Shown here in pieces: positions 25,150 through 33,294 of a stretch of 49,344 nucleotides of DNA. The first letter of the stretch is position 1, and the number at the start of each line of letters is the position of its first letter. The stretch covers positions 1 through 49,344 of the forward strand of contig JALEVZ010000087.1 in NCBI GenBank assembly GCA_022788105.1, read 5' to 3'. Made by a program: the position numbers and the translations under genes. The notes beneath the pieces are model-generated. The model had not been told where the DNA came from, ran no database searches, and saw only the letters and a program-made list of their open reading frames with translations. The stretch is from Prevotella sp. Its GTDB lineage: Bacteria; Bacteroidota; Bacteroidia; Bacteroidales; Bacteroidaceae.

Positions 25150-25188
25150 GCCGTCGCACGGACCATCGGCAACAACCGCCACGTCCAT

Positions 25189-25408
25189 ACAGCGCGCTTA
25201 CAAAACAGCTGTGCCTCAACGGGTTTGTCACTACGGCCCTTTGGCAGCGCCACTACGGCACTTTGGCAGCGCCACTACGGACCTTTGGCAGCGCCACTAC
25301 GGCATAACGGCGCAGTCATAGCATTACAATGTAAACGCCACCACGCTTTTAACACAAAAATGAGGGGAAACCACCGACCGCGCGGTCGATAGGTTTCCCC
25401 TCATTTTT
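25189..25408 (+). repeat. 22-bp mosaic element, copy F (degenerate)
   Basis: Convergent junction (25149 / 25438). Box-like unit TTACAAAACAGCT (25189-25210), then six 22-bp units at 25211, 25233, 25255, 25277, 25299 and 25321. Three of them are near-identical (CACTACGGCCCTTTGGCAGC and one-base variants). The last unit holds CGCTTTTAACAC, where the core loses the rest of TTAAC-N4-GTTAAG and is replaced by the terminator palindrome 25356-25408. Internal units look freshly amplified. Confidence 0.8.
25356..25408. terminator. bidirectional terminator between FKBP3 and threonine dehydrogenase
   Basis: A 17-bp perfect inverted repeat (AAAAATGAGGGGAAACC at 25356-25372, complement at 25392-25408) has a second palindrome, CGACCGCGCGGTCG (25375-25388), inside the loop. 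A-run on one side and T-run on the other make it work in both directions for the convergent genes. Confidence 0.88.
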
Positions 25409-25437
25409 ATTATATGTTCTGATGTATTGTTGCGTGC

Positions 25438-26394
25438 TTATGCGTTCAGCTTGATGGTGAGTTTCTCAAGCATGTCGCGTGTCATGGTGTCGAGATCGTA
25501 CTTCGGATTCCAGTCCCACTCTTCGCGTGCGCAGTGGTCGTCCATGCAGTCGGGCCAACTTTCGGCAATGCTCTGCTTCAGAGGGTCTACGTCATACACC
25601 ATCTCGAAGTCGGGTTTGTAACGCTTGATGGCCTGGAACACTGTCTCTGGAGCGAAACTCAGCGACGCGATGTTGAATGCGTTGCGGTGAATGAGGCGTG
25701 TGGGGTCGGCCTCCATCAGCTGCACTGCGGCGTCGAGAGTGTCGGGCATGTAGATCATGTCCATAAGTGTGCCCTCCTTGATGGGGCATACAAACTTCTC
25801 GCCGCGAACCGCAGAGTAGTATATATCCACTGCGTAGTCGGTGGTGCCACCGCCCGGAGGTGTGATGTATGATATCACGCCGGGGAATCTTACAGAACGT
25901 GTGTCAACGCCATACTTGTTGAAGTAGTAGTCGCTGAGCAGCTCTGTGGTGACCTTTGACACGCCGTAGATGGTGCGCGGACGCTGTATGGTGTCCTGCG
26001 GGGTCTTCCATTTCGGTGTGTCTAAACCGAACGATCCGATGGAGCTTGGTGTGAACACGGCGCATCCGTGCTCGCGTGCCACCTCCAGGATGTTCCACAG
26101 ACCGTCGATGCCGATGCGCCAGGCAAGACGGGGCTTCGACTCTGCCACTACAGAAAGGAGCGCTGCGAGATTGTAGATGGTGTCTATGCTGTACTGCTTC
26201 ACCACGTCTGCAATCATCTGGGGGTTGGTGACGTCGCACTCTGCCATAGGACCGCCCTCAGCAAGCTCACCCTGCGGCTCTGCGCCCTTGATGTAACCTG
26301 CCACCACATGGGTGCCACCGTAGATTTCACGCAATTTTCTTGTCAGTTCCGAGCCTATTTGTCCTGTAGAACCAATGACCAAAATATTTTTCAT
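25438..26394 (-). CDS. L-threonine 3-dehydrogenase, short-chain (epimerase-like) type
   Basis: 318-aa NAD-dependent extended short-chain dehydrogenase. Rossmann motif VIGSTGQIGSELTRKL (residues 5-20), catalytic YGVSKVTTELL (Y-x-x-x-K), FTPSSIGSFG and RFPGVISYITPPGGGTTDYA. This matches the epimerase-like threonine dehydrogenase, which converts L-threonine to 2-amino-3-ketobutyrate. The assignment is strengthened by the divergent neighbour kbl at 26713, which cleaves that product to glycine and acetyl-CoA. A well-spaced promoter lies at 26460-26491 (minus). Confidence 0.9.
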   Translation of the reverse strand: MKNILVIGSTGQIGSELTRKLREIYGGTHVVAGYIKGAEPQGELAEGGPMAECDVTNPQMIADVVKQYSIDTIYNLAALLSVVAESKPRLAWRIGIDGLWNILEVAREHGCAVFTPSSIGSFGLDTPKWKTPQDTIQRPRTIYGVSKVTTELLSDYYFNKYGVDTRSVRFPGVISYITPPGGGTTDYAVDIYYSAVRGEKFVCPIKEGTLMDMIYMPDTLDAAVQLMEADPTRLIHRNAFNIASLSFAPETVFQAIKRYKPDFEMVYDVDPLKQSIAESWPDCMDDHCAREEWDWNPKYDLDTMTRDMLEKLTIKLNA

Positions 26395-26712
26395 ACAATT
26401 AGTTTAAGTTTTATTATAAATGATTTATTGATAATTTCTAAGATTTACGTTTGCGAGTGCAAAATAACTACTTTTTTCGATACTTACCAAATTTTTGCGC
26501 GTCCATTTTCGCCCTTTCGTCTGTCCGTATGTAAATTTAAAACTTGCCGTCGGGCAATATATATTTTATTTAACATATTTAACGCTGCGGAGGTATGTTA
26601 TCTAAAAAATTATGAGTTAATTTGCAAAAGAATTCTACGAAACAAATTTGCCAACGTCTGCACGTCTGGCACAGCAATAAAACAACACAACTTATTATAA
26701 AATCCTAATAGC
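26395..26712. other. 318-bp AT-rich divergent promoter region tdh-like / kbl
   Basis: Holds the minus promoter 26460-26491 and a weaker plus -7 candidate TTAATTTG (26617-26624) about 90 nt before kbl. A shared regulatory region would fit the common pathway, but I see no obvious operator dyad. No gene is supported. Confidence 0.55.
26460..26491 (-). promoter_or_regulatory. promoter for the threonine dehydrogenase gene
   Basis: Minus strand: TTTG (26488-26491), a 20-bp spacer, TTATTTTG (26460-26467; 7 of 8). The leader is about 60 nt. Confidence 0.6.
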
Positions 26713-27900
26713 ATGTACGGAAAAGTAAAAGAACATCTTGCTGCCGCACTGGAAAACCTTAAGGCGGCAGGTTTGTACAAAGAAGAACGCATCATTGAGA
26801 GCCCGCAGCAGGCAGCCATCCAGGTGAAGGGCAAGGAAGTGCTCAACTTCTGCGCCAACAACTATCTTGGCCTCTCCAACAACCCACGCCTCATCGAGGG
26901 AGCAAAGAACATGATGGACCGCCGCGGATTCGGTATGTCGTCAGTGAGATTCATCTGCGGAACACAAGACATCCACAAAGAGCTTGAGGCTGCTATCTCG
27001 GAGTACTTCCAGACAGAAGACACCATACTCTATGCAGCATGCTTCGACGCCAACGGCGGACTGTTCGGCTCGTTCCTTACCGACGAAGACGCCATCATCT
27101 CCGACGCCCTCAACCACGCCTCTATCATCGACGGCGTGCGTCTCTGCAAGGCAAAGCGCTACCGCTACGCCAACGCTGACATGGAGGAACTGGAGAAATG
27201 TCTGCAAGAAGCACAGGCACAGCGCTTCCGCATAATCTGCACCGACGGCGTGTTCTCTATGGACGGCAACGTTGCTCCGATTGACAAGATATGCGATTTG
27301 GCAGAGAAATACGACGCCCTCGTGATGGTTGACGAGTCGCACTCGGCAGGCGTGGTGGGCGCAACAGGCCACGGTGTGAGCGAACTTTGCGACACTTACG
27401 GCAGAGTAGACATCTACACTGGCACACTGGGCAAGGCGTTTGGCGGCGCACTGGGTGGCTTCACGACAGGCCGTAAGGAGATAATCGACATGCTCAGACA
27501 GAGCAGCCGTCCCTACCTCTTCTCCAACTCACTCGCTCCATCCATCATCGGCGCAAGCCTTGAGGTGTTCAAGATGCTGAAGGAGGACAACTCTATCCAC
27601 GACCGTCTGGTAGAAAACGTCAACTATTTCCGCGACAAGATGCTCGCCGCAGGCTTCGACATCAAGCCCACACAGAGCGCCATCTGCGCCGTGATGCTCT
27701 ACGACGCTCCTCTGTCGCAGCGCTATGCCAACCGTCTGTTGGAAGAGGGCATCTACGTCACAGGCTTCTACTATCCTGTCGTGCCTAAGGGTGAAGCACG
27801 CATCCGCGTGCAGCTCTCTGCCGGACACACACGCGAACAGCTCGACAAGGCTATCGCTGCCTTCATCAAGATAGGCAAAGAGCTCGGCGTGTTGAAGTAA
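26713..27900 (+). CDS. kbl: glycine C-acetyltransferase (2-amino-3-ketobutyrate CoA ligase)
   Basis: 395-aa PLP-dependent alpha-oxoamine synthase. Signatures: FCANNYLGLSNNPRLIEGAK, MSSVRFICGTQDIHKELE, VDESHSAGVVGATGHGVSE and the PLP-lysine motif IYTGTLGKAFGGALGGFTTG. It splits 2-amino-3-ketobutyrate with CoA to glycine and acetyl-CoA, completing threonine breakdown begun by the divergently encoded dehydrogenase at 25438. The related SPT/AONS/ALAS enzymes look similar, but the neighbour supports Kbl. A strong terminator follows at 27965. Confidence 0.95.
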   Translation: MYGKVKEHLAAALENLKAAGLYKEERIIESPQQAAIQVKGKEVLNFCANNYLGLSNNPRLIEGAKNMMDRRGFGMSSVRFICGTQDIHKELEAAISEYFQTEDTILYAACFDANGGLFGSFLTDEDAIISDALNHASIIDGVRLCKAKRYRYANADMEELEKCLQEAQAQRFRIICTDGVFSMDGNVAPIDKICDLAEKYDALVMVDESHSAGVVGATGHGVSELCDTYGRVDIYTGTLGKAFGGALGGFTTGRKEIIDMLRQSSRPYLFSNSLAPSIIGASLEVFKMLKEDNSIHDRLVENVNYFRDKMLAAGFDIKPTQSAICAVMLYDAPLSQRYANRLLEEGIYVTGFYYPVVPKGEARIRVQLSAGHTREQLDKAIAAFIKIGKELGVLK

Positions 27901-27964
27901 TACTGCACTCACAGCACTACCCGCAGCGCGTCTGCGGATAGGCTGTCGACAAGCCCACAAACAG

Positions 27965-28013
27965 AAAGTGGGGAAGCTAAAAGGCCACGTTGCCTTCTGC
28001 TTCCCCACTTTTT
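27965..28013 (+). terminator. intrinsic terminator after kbl
   Basis: AAAGTGGGGAAGC (27965-27977) pairs perfectly with GCTTCCCCACTTT (27999-28011), then TT. The AAA side also suits reading from the minus strand. Confidence 0.85.
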
Positions 28014-28016
28014 ATT

Positions 28017-28186
28017 ACCACTGTGGTAGTCTTTTTTACCTTTTTACCTTTATCTTTTTACCACTGTGGTAGTCTTTTTTACCTTTTTACTTTTTTACCT
28101 TTTTACCTTTAAATGTCCTTTTTTACCTTTTTACTTTTTTACCTTTTTACCTTTAAATGTCCTTTTTTACCTTTTTACCTTTACCC
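28017..28186 (-). repeat. T-rich 43/44-bp tandem repeats at the Na/Pi cotransporter 3' end
   Basis: Plus strand: ACCACTGTGGTAGTC at 28017 recurs at 28060 (43 bp). Then a 44-bp unit with ACCTTTTTACTTTTTT and CTTTAAATGTCC occurs at 28081 and 28125, with a partial third from 28169. On the minus strand this is a purine-rich AAAGGTAAAAAGG tract directly after the gene stop. The periods are about 2 x 22. The plus-strand ORF over it (28066-28344) is low complexity and not a gene. Confidence 0.85.
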
Positions 28187-28189
28187 ACA

Positions 28190-29884
28190 TTACGCCTCTG
28201 CCTTGCGTGTTCCCATTCGTGCCTCTACCACGTTCACGACGTAGTCGCCGAGTTTTTCACACTCCGACACGATGTCCATATACATCGTACCGATGGCGTA
28301 GGTGTACTTATGGTCGTTCACATCGTTTATGTTCTGACTCTTAAGCTGAGTGCGGTAGTTGTTTATCTCGTTTTCGATGTTGAACGAACGGTTAGCGTCG
28401 AAGTTGTCTTTACGTCCCAGGAGCAACACGTTCATCTGTGTGAGCGAGTCGTCAGTCAGCTCAAGCATCTGGTGCAGGTGCTCATACTGCTGCTCCGTAA
28501 AGTCCTCTTTACCCTTCAGTTTGCGGCTGAGTGTGCGTGCAATGTTGTAGCACGAGTCGCCGATAGACTCTATCTCCGATATCTCGCGCAGCATGGCGCG
28601 TATCTTTGCCTTGGTGTCGTCGGAGAGATGGGCGTCGCTGACGTTGTCGAGATAGTTGGCAATCTCTATCTCCATGTTGTCAGATATGCTCTCATACTTC
28701 TCTATTCGGGTAAAGAGCTTGTTAAACTGTGCGTCGTCCTTCATGCCCAGCAGCTCGCGCACCATGATAAACATGCGGTGTATGCGCTCGGCAAACGACT
28801 GTATCTCCTTCTGCGCCTCAAGCACTGAGAGCTCCGGAGTCTTCATGATGGAGTTGCCACCGATATAGCGCAGGCGGAAGTCGTCTTCGTCTTTCTTTGC
28901 CGACGGCTTGATGACGTAGCACACGAAACGCTCCATCTGCGGAATGAGCCAGATGAGGATGGAGGTGTTGCACACGTTGAACGTGGTGTGGAAGGCGGCG
29001 AGCACCACCGACAGACGGGCAGCGTCGATGTGGCTGGCGTGCGGGTCTACGCCCACAAAGCCACACACCATGTCGATGAACGGGTAGAAACCGCAGAGCA
29101 CCCACAGCACGCCAAACACGTTGAACGTGAGGTGTGCGAAGGCGGCACGGCGCGCCTGAGTGTTAGCGCCCATAGCGGCGATGTTGGAAGTGATGGTCGT
29201 TCCGATGTTCTCGCCCAACACAAGAGCTATACCCATATATATAGGCAACACGCCAGAGGAGCACAGCACCATCGTGATGGCCATCAGAGCTGCCGACGAC
29301 TGCATGCAGAACGTCAGCACGGTGCCTATGCCAAGAAACGAGAACACGGTGAAGTAGCTGTCCTTGTCAAACGAAGCGAAGAAGTCTATGACGGCTTGGT
29401 TGTGGCTGAGGTCCATCTCCTTACCAGTAGCACCGAGTGTAGAAATGGCGAAAAACATAAATGCCACACCAAAGAGGAAGTCGCCGATGTAGCGGTGTTT
29501 GCGCGTGTAGATGAGCAGCAGGGCTATGAAGAAAGCGGGAAACACGAGGTTCACCATGTTAAACGAGAAGCCGAGCGTCATAATCCACGCCGTAAACGTG
29601 GTGCCGATATTCGCGCCCATGATGACGGAAATGGCCTGTGCGAGAGTGAGCAGTCCGGCGTTGACAAACGATACGGTCATCACCGTGGTGGCTGTTGACG
29701 ACTGCACGGAAGCTGTTACGAACATACCGGTGAGCAGTCCGGTAAAGCGGTTGGTGGTCATGGCGCCGAGTATGTGGCGCAACTGCGAGCCTGCCATCTT
29801 CTGCAGAGCTTCACTCATGACCTTCATACCATAGATAAGGAGCGCGAGTGAGCCTACAATCTTAAAAAAAATCCAAATCGACAT
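28190..29884 (-). CDS. Na/Pi cotransporter family protein with PhoU-like domain
   Basis: 564-aa inner-membrane protein. Two Na/Pi-cotransporter repeats (residues 10-150 and about 165-300) carry the QSSTATTVMTVSFVNAG and QSSAALMAITMVLCSSGVLP signatures. A PhoU-like four-helix cytoplasmic domain (about 345-560) follows. It is predicted to move phosphate with sodium, though some family members act on other anions or regulate export. The start at 29884 is followed by MSIWIFFKIVGSLALLIYGM. No pho genes adjoin. Confidence 0.9.
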   Translation of the reverse strand: MSIWIFFKIVGSLALLIYGMKVMSEALQKMAGSQLRHILGAMTTNRFTGLLTGMFVTASVQSSTATTVMTVSFVNAGLLTLAQAISVIMGANIGTTFTAWIMTLGFSFNMVNLVFPAFFIALLLIYTRKHRYIGDFLFGVAFMFFAISTLGATGKEMDLSHNQAVIDFFASFDKDSYFTVFSFLGIGTVLTFCMQSSAALMAITMVLCSSGVLPIYMGIALVLGENIGTTITSNIAAMGANTQARRAAFAHLTFNVFGVLWVLCGFYPFIDMVCGFVGVDPHASHIDAARLSVVLAAFHTTFNVCNTSILIWLIPQMERFVCYVIKPSAKKDEDDFRLRYIGGNSIMKTPELSVLEAQKEIQSFAERIHRMFIMVRELLGMKDDAQFNKLFTRIEKYESISDNMEIEIANYLDNVSDAHLSDDTKAKIRAMLREISEIESIGDSCYNIARTLSRKLKGKEDFTEQQYEHLHQMLELTDDSLTQMNVLLLGRKDNFDANRSFNIENEINNYRTQLKSQNINDVNDHKYTYAIGTMYMDIVSECEKLGDYVVNVVEARMGTRKAEA

Positions 29885-29935
29885 ATTTTTATTTAATTTG
29901 TTTCGTTTTGCATATAATGTGTCGAAAAATCGTCG

Positions 29936-29943
29936 TATCTTTG
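29936..29943 (+). promoter_or_regulatory. -7 element for the nucleoside kinase gene
   Basis: TATCTTTG, full consensus. TTTG at 29907-29910 is 25 bp upstream, longer than optimal. The leader is about 130 nt. Confidence 0.45.
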
Positions 29944-30081
29944 TTTCTAAGGGAGTCGGGCGCCGTCCTGCCGCCGCCGTGTCGCCGCTGTGCCGTCACG
30001 AGGAGCTGTCCGATGCTGTCTGCACCGACTTCCGGTAACCGCGAATCATACTAATGTCTAATCTTAAATCGTGTAACCAGA

Positions 30082-31743
30082 ATGAAACAGATAATACAAA
30101 TTCGCTGCAAAAATAATAAAAAAACTTTGAACATAGAAATTGGAAGCACACTTTCTGAAGTTTTTGACAAATTAAACATCGACATGCCCTACGGGCCGAT
30201 TAGCGCGAAGGTGAACAACAAGGTGGAAGGCATGCACTTCCGCCTGTACCACAACAAAGACATCGAGTTTCTCGACATGCATTCCTCTTCTGGCTCAAGG
30301 GCTTACACACGCACACTGTTCTTCGTGCTCTGCAAGGCCGTACACGACCTCTACCCCGACGGGTCGGTGGTCATAGACATACCCGTCTCCAACGGCTACT
30401 ACTGCGACCTGAAGATAGGACGCGCCGTGACAACCGACGACTGCAACAACCTTCGCCGCCGCATGGAGCAAATCATAGCTGCCGCCATGCCCATAACGCG
30501 CCACGAAGCACCCACGGAAGATGTGATGAAAATGTTTGCGACGCTCGGCACACACTCCAAAGTGGAGCTGCTACGCACCTCCGGACGCCTCTACACCACA
30601 TACTACGACATAGACGGCTACGTAGACTACTTCTACGGAACACTGCTCACCAACACCTCACAACTCTACCTCTTCGGACTCGAAAAATACTACGACGGAC
30701 TGCTACTGCGCATACCGTCGCCACAAAACGCCGCCGTGCTGGGCAAGGTGACACGCCAAGACAAGATGTTCGAGATATTCAAAGAGCACCACCGCTGGCA
30801 AGACATACTCGGCATGGGCACCGTCGGAGCCTTCAACGCTGCAGTGGAGGGCGGACTCGCCAACAGCATAGTGAACGTCAGCGAAGCGCTGCAAGAGAAG
30901 AAGATAGCACACATAGCAGAACAGATTGCCGCACGACAGGGCGTGAAAATGGTGCTCATAGCCGGACCCTCGTCGAGCGGGAAGACCACCACCTGCAAGC
31001 GACTGAGCATACAGCTGCTCACCTGCGGCATCAGGCCCGTGCCCATCTCCCTCGACGACTACTTCGTAGACCGCGAGCAGACACCACGCCAACCCAACGG
31101 CGACTACGACTACGAGAGCATACACGCCCTCAACCTGCCGCTGCTCAACAGCCAGCTCGCCGCCCTGTTCAACGGCGAAGAGGTGGAGCTGCCGCGCTAC
31201 AACTTCCAGACAGGACGCAGCGAGAAGAGCGGCCACAAGCTACAGATGCTGCCCGGCGACGTGCTCGTGGTGGAAGGCATACACGCCCTCAACCCCGAAC
31301 TCACGGCACAGATACCCGACGACCTGAAGTTCCGCGTCTACGCATCGGCACTCACCACCATACTGCTCGACACCCACAACTACATCCCCACGACCGACAA
31401 CCGCCTGCTGCGACGCATCATACGCGACTACAAATACCGCGGCTGCTCAGCACAAGACACCATACGCCGCTGGCCCAGCGTGCGCGCTGGCGAAAACAAG
31501 TGGATATTCCCCTATCAGGAAAACGCCGACGTGATGTTCAACACTGCCATGATCTACGAGCTGGCGGTGATAAAAAAGCAGGCAGACCCCGTGCTCGAAG
31601 CCGTGCCAGAAAACTGCGAAGAATATGCCGAAGCCTACCGTCTACGAAAATTCCTCAGCTACTTCCACGCCGTAGACTACGACAAACTGCCGCCCACATC
31701 GCTCCTACGCGAATTCCTCGGAGGCAGCACCTTCACATATTGA
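30082..31743 (+). CDS. TGS-domain nucleoside (uridine-type) kinase fusion
   Basis: 553-aa two-part protein. Residues 1-60 form a TGS-like beta-grasp domain, and 60-215 resemble the second additional (editing-type) domain of threonyl-tRNA synthetase, with SNGYYCDLKIGRAVTTDDCN. Residues 280-550 are a P-loop kinase of the phosphoribulokinase/uridine kinase family: VLIAGPSSSGKTTTCKRLSI, then PISLDDYFVDREQTPR and DVLVVEGIHALNP. It probably phosphorylates uridine/cytidine or a related nucleoside. The tRNA-synthetase-like front is not needed for that and suggests regulation or another substrate. The architecture recurs in Bacteroidetes and clostridia, from memory; the function of the front half is not known to me. 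Confidence 0.85.
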   Translation: MKQIIQIRCKNNKKTLNIEIGSTLSEVFDKLNIDMPYGPISAKVNNKVEGMHFRLYHNKDIEFLDMHSSSGSRAYTRTLFFVLCKAVHDLYPDGSVVIDIPVSNGYYCDLKIGRAVTTDDCNNLRRRMEQIIAAAMPITRHEAPTEDVMKMFATLGTHSKVELLRTSGRLYTTYYDIDGYVDYFYGTLLTNTSQLYLFGLEKYYDGLLLRIPSPQNAAVLGKVTRQDKMFEIFKEHHRWQDILGMGTVGAFNAAVEGGLANSIVNVSEALQEKKIAHIAEQIAARQGVKMVLIAGPSSSGKTTTCKRLSIQLLTCGIRPVPISLDDYFVDREQTPRQPNGDYDYESIHALNLPLLNSQLAALFNGEEVELPRYNFQTGRSEKSGHKLQMLPGDVLVVEGIHALNPELTAQIPDDLKFRVYASALTTILLDTHNYIPTTDNRLLRRIIRDYKYRGCSAQDTIRRWPSVRAGENKWIFPYQENADVMFNTAMIYELAVIKKQADPVLEAVPENCEEYAEAYRLRKFLSYFHAVDYDKLPPTSLLREFLGGSTFTY

Positions 31744-31830
31744 CACACACGCGCAAACGCGACAACCGCCGTTGGGAAGAACAAGAATCGCCATTTGGCA
31801 AAGCAAGAGCTGTCTGCTGATAAAAAGACG

Positions 31831-32019
31831 GCTGCCATTTGACAAAATGATAGCAGCCCTTTGGCATTGTCATTAGGCCGTAGTGGCGACGTCACTACGC
31901 CCCTTTCGCATCGTCAAATGGGCCTAATGGCAACGTCGCGTAGCATTTAACAATCGTTAAGAATTGGCGTAAGCAAAAGCGCCGCATACCAAACAAAATG
32001 TCGGTATGCGGCGCTTTTT
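31831..32019 (+). repeat. 22-bp mosaic element, copy D, with terminator
   Basis: Convergent junction (31743 / 32193). Box unit with CATTTGACAAAATGATA (31831-31852), variable units at 31853, 31875, 31897 and 31919, core unit from 31941 (TTTAACAATCGTTAAG), tail AATTGGCGTAAGCAAAA, hairpin and T-run. Word content: CCTTTG; CATTAGG+GTAGTG; CACTACG+CCTTTC; CAAATGG+CCTAATG. Nearly identical to copy C; the differences are in the box unit, unit 2, one base of unit 4 and two bases of the core unit. Confidence 0.9.
31979..32019 (+). terminator. intrinsic terminator of element D
   Basis: GCGCCGCATACC (31979-31990) and GGTATGCGGCGC (32003-32014) with loop AAACAAAATGTC, followed by TTTTT. Same stem and loop as the terminator of element C. 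Confidence 0.88.
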
Positions 32020-32063
32020 CGTGACATTATGATTCGGCGCGAGAAAGCCCCAATATCCCAGAG

Positions 32064-32152
32064 GGGCCTGGGGGAGAGAGACAGGGAGTTGGGAAAGAGA
32101 TGCAGAGGACTTGGGAAAGAGATGTAGAGGAGCCTGAGGGAGAGATGCAGAG
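32064..32152 (+). repeat. purine-rich 22/23-bp tandem array
   Basis: Four units at 32064, 32086, 32108 and 32130 (22, 22, 22 and 23 bp). Units 2 and 3 share TTGGGAAAGAGATG; units 1 and 4 share GCCTG and GGGAGAGA. It lies between element D and the T-rich tract. Confidence 0.8.
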
Positions 32153-32157
32153 GGTCT

Positions 32158-32196
32158 ATTTTTTACCTTTTTACCTTTTTACCTTTTTACCTTTAA
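32158..32196 (-). repeat. AAAGGTAAAAAGG tract at the xer gene 3' end
   Basis: Minus strand: the stop TAA is followed by four GGTAAAAA-type octamers. Same tract type as behind the sirtuin and Na/Pi cotransporter genes. Confidence 0.7.
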
Positions 32197-33092
32197 ACGT
32201 TTCTCGGGTGGTGCAACAATATCGCATCGCGCAACTGCTCGTTGCCGATGTGCGTATATACGAGTGTGGTGTCTATCTTCTCGTGGCCGAGCATGGCCTG
32301 AATAGCCCGCAGGTCGGCGCCGCCCTTGAGCAGTTCGGTAGCGAACGAGTGGCGAAACGTGTGAGGAGAGATGGTCTTGGCGATGCCTGCCTCGGCAGCC
32401 TGACGCTTCACCATGATGAGAATCATCGTGCGCGTGAGGTGGGCGCCGCGTCGGTTGAGAAACACATAGTCCTCTTCGCCAGGTTTGATGTTCATCAGAT
32501 TGCGGTCGTAAAACCACATCTGAAGCTCCTTCACCGCCTTGTCCGACATGGGCACAAGGCGCTCTTTGCTGCCCTTGCCGCGTATGCGCATGAACCGGTC
32601 GTCGAGATAGAGGTCGCTGAGACGCAGCGTGACCAGCTCGCTCACACGCAGACCGCACGAAAACATGACCTCTATGATGGCCCTGTTGCGCGTGCCCTCC
32701 CACTTCGACAGGTCTATCGACTCCTCGATGCGGTCCACCTCCTCCACGGTCAGCACTTCCGGCAGATGCTCGCCCAGCGTGGGCCACTCGAGCAACTCCG
32801 TAGGGTCGGCGTCGATGTCGCCATCGATGACGAGGAATCGGAAAAACGCACGCACGCCGCTCAGCACACGCGCCTGCGACCGCGGCCCCACACCACACTC
32901 GTGCAGCGTGGCAGCAAACGCCTGCAAGTGGTCCAGCCGCACGTCTGCCGGCGCCAGCGACTCACGCTCCATGAATGTCTCAAGGTGTGACAAGTCGTTG
33001 CGATAGGCCTCTATGGTGTGTGGCGAGAAGTTGCGTTCGAGACGCAGATAGCGCACGTAGCGCCGTATGACAGGAGTCAAACTGTTGTTCAT
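32193..33092 (-). CDS. xerD: XerC/XerD-type tyrosine recombinase
   Basis: 299-aa site-specific recombinase expected to resolve chromosome dimers at dif. The N-terminal SAM-like DNA-binding domain (YVRYLRLERNFSPHTIEAYR) is followed by the catalytic domain with Arg in CGLRVSELVTLRLSD, Lys in RGKGSKERLVPM, HTFRHSFATELL, LGHEKIDTTLVYTH and the Tyr nucleophile in that last motif. The start at 33092 was chosen because the upstream extension to 33182 lacks family similarity and a consensus -7 element (33100-33107) lies inside it. That leaves only a few nucleotides of leader. XerC versus XerD cannot be settled from this sequence alone. Confidence 0.88.
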   Translation of the reverse strand: MNNSLTPVIRRYVRYLRLERNFSPHTIEAYRNDLSHLETFMERESLAPADVRLDHLQAFAATLHECGVGPRSQARVLSGVRAFFRFLVIDGDIDADPTELLEWPTLGEHLPEVLTVEEVDRIEESIDLSKWEGTRNRAIIEVMFSCGLRVSELVTLRLSDLYLDDRFMRIRGKGSKERLVPMSDKAVKELQMWFYDRNLMNIKPGEEDYVFLNRRGAHLTRTMILIMVKRQAAEAGIAKTISPHTFRHSFATELLKGGADLRAIQAMLGHEKIDTTLVYTHIGNEQLRDAILLHHPRNV

Positions 33093-33099
33093 AACAGTG

Positions 33100-33107
33100 C
33101 AAAGATA
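33100..33107 (-). promoter_or_regulatory. -7 element almost touching the xer start codon
   Basis: TATCTTTG on the minus strand. Transcription would begin around 33094-33096, two to four bases before the ATG at 33092, so the mRNA would be nearly leaderless. The -33 is not clear. Confidence 0.5.
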
Positions 33108-33222
33108 GCCTGTTTTACTCGATTTACAGTCTGTTTTCAACAATAATCGGCACCCGTGGGCACAATTTATTGCCGCTTTCACGTCACCGTGGCGCTGCCG
33201 TCATGTTTTTTTCCGTCAAAAA

Positions 33223-33254
33223 CTTGCCAGTCACAGACAAGATGTTTAATTTTG
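33223..33254 (+). promoter_or_regulatory. promoter for aroQ
   Basis: CTTG (33223-33226), a 20-bp spacer, TAATTTTG (33247-33254). The leader is about 35 nt. Confidence 0.68.
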
Positions 33255-33294
33255 TCGACGACAACATGCCACACGTAACAAAACACATTGAAAG

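Noticed and set aside
28066..28828. Plus-strand ORFs over the T-rich repeat and opposite the Na/Pi cotransporter
   Set aside because: The first is low-complexity Phe/Leu/Pro from TTTTTACC repeats; the longer ones are antisense to a well-supported gene.
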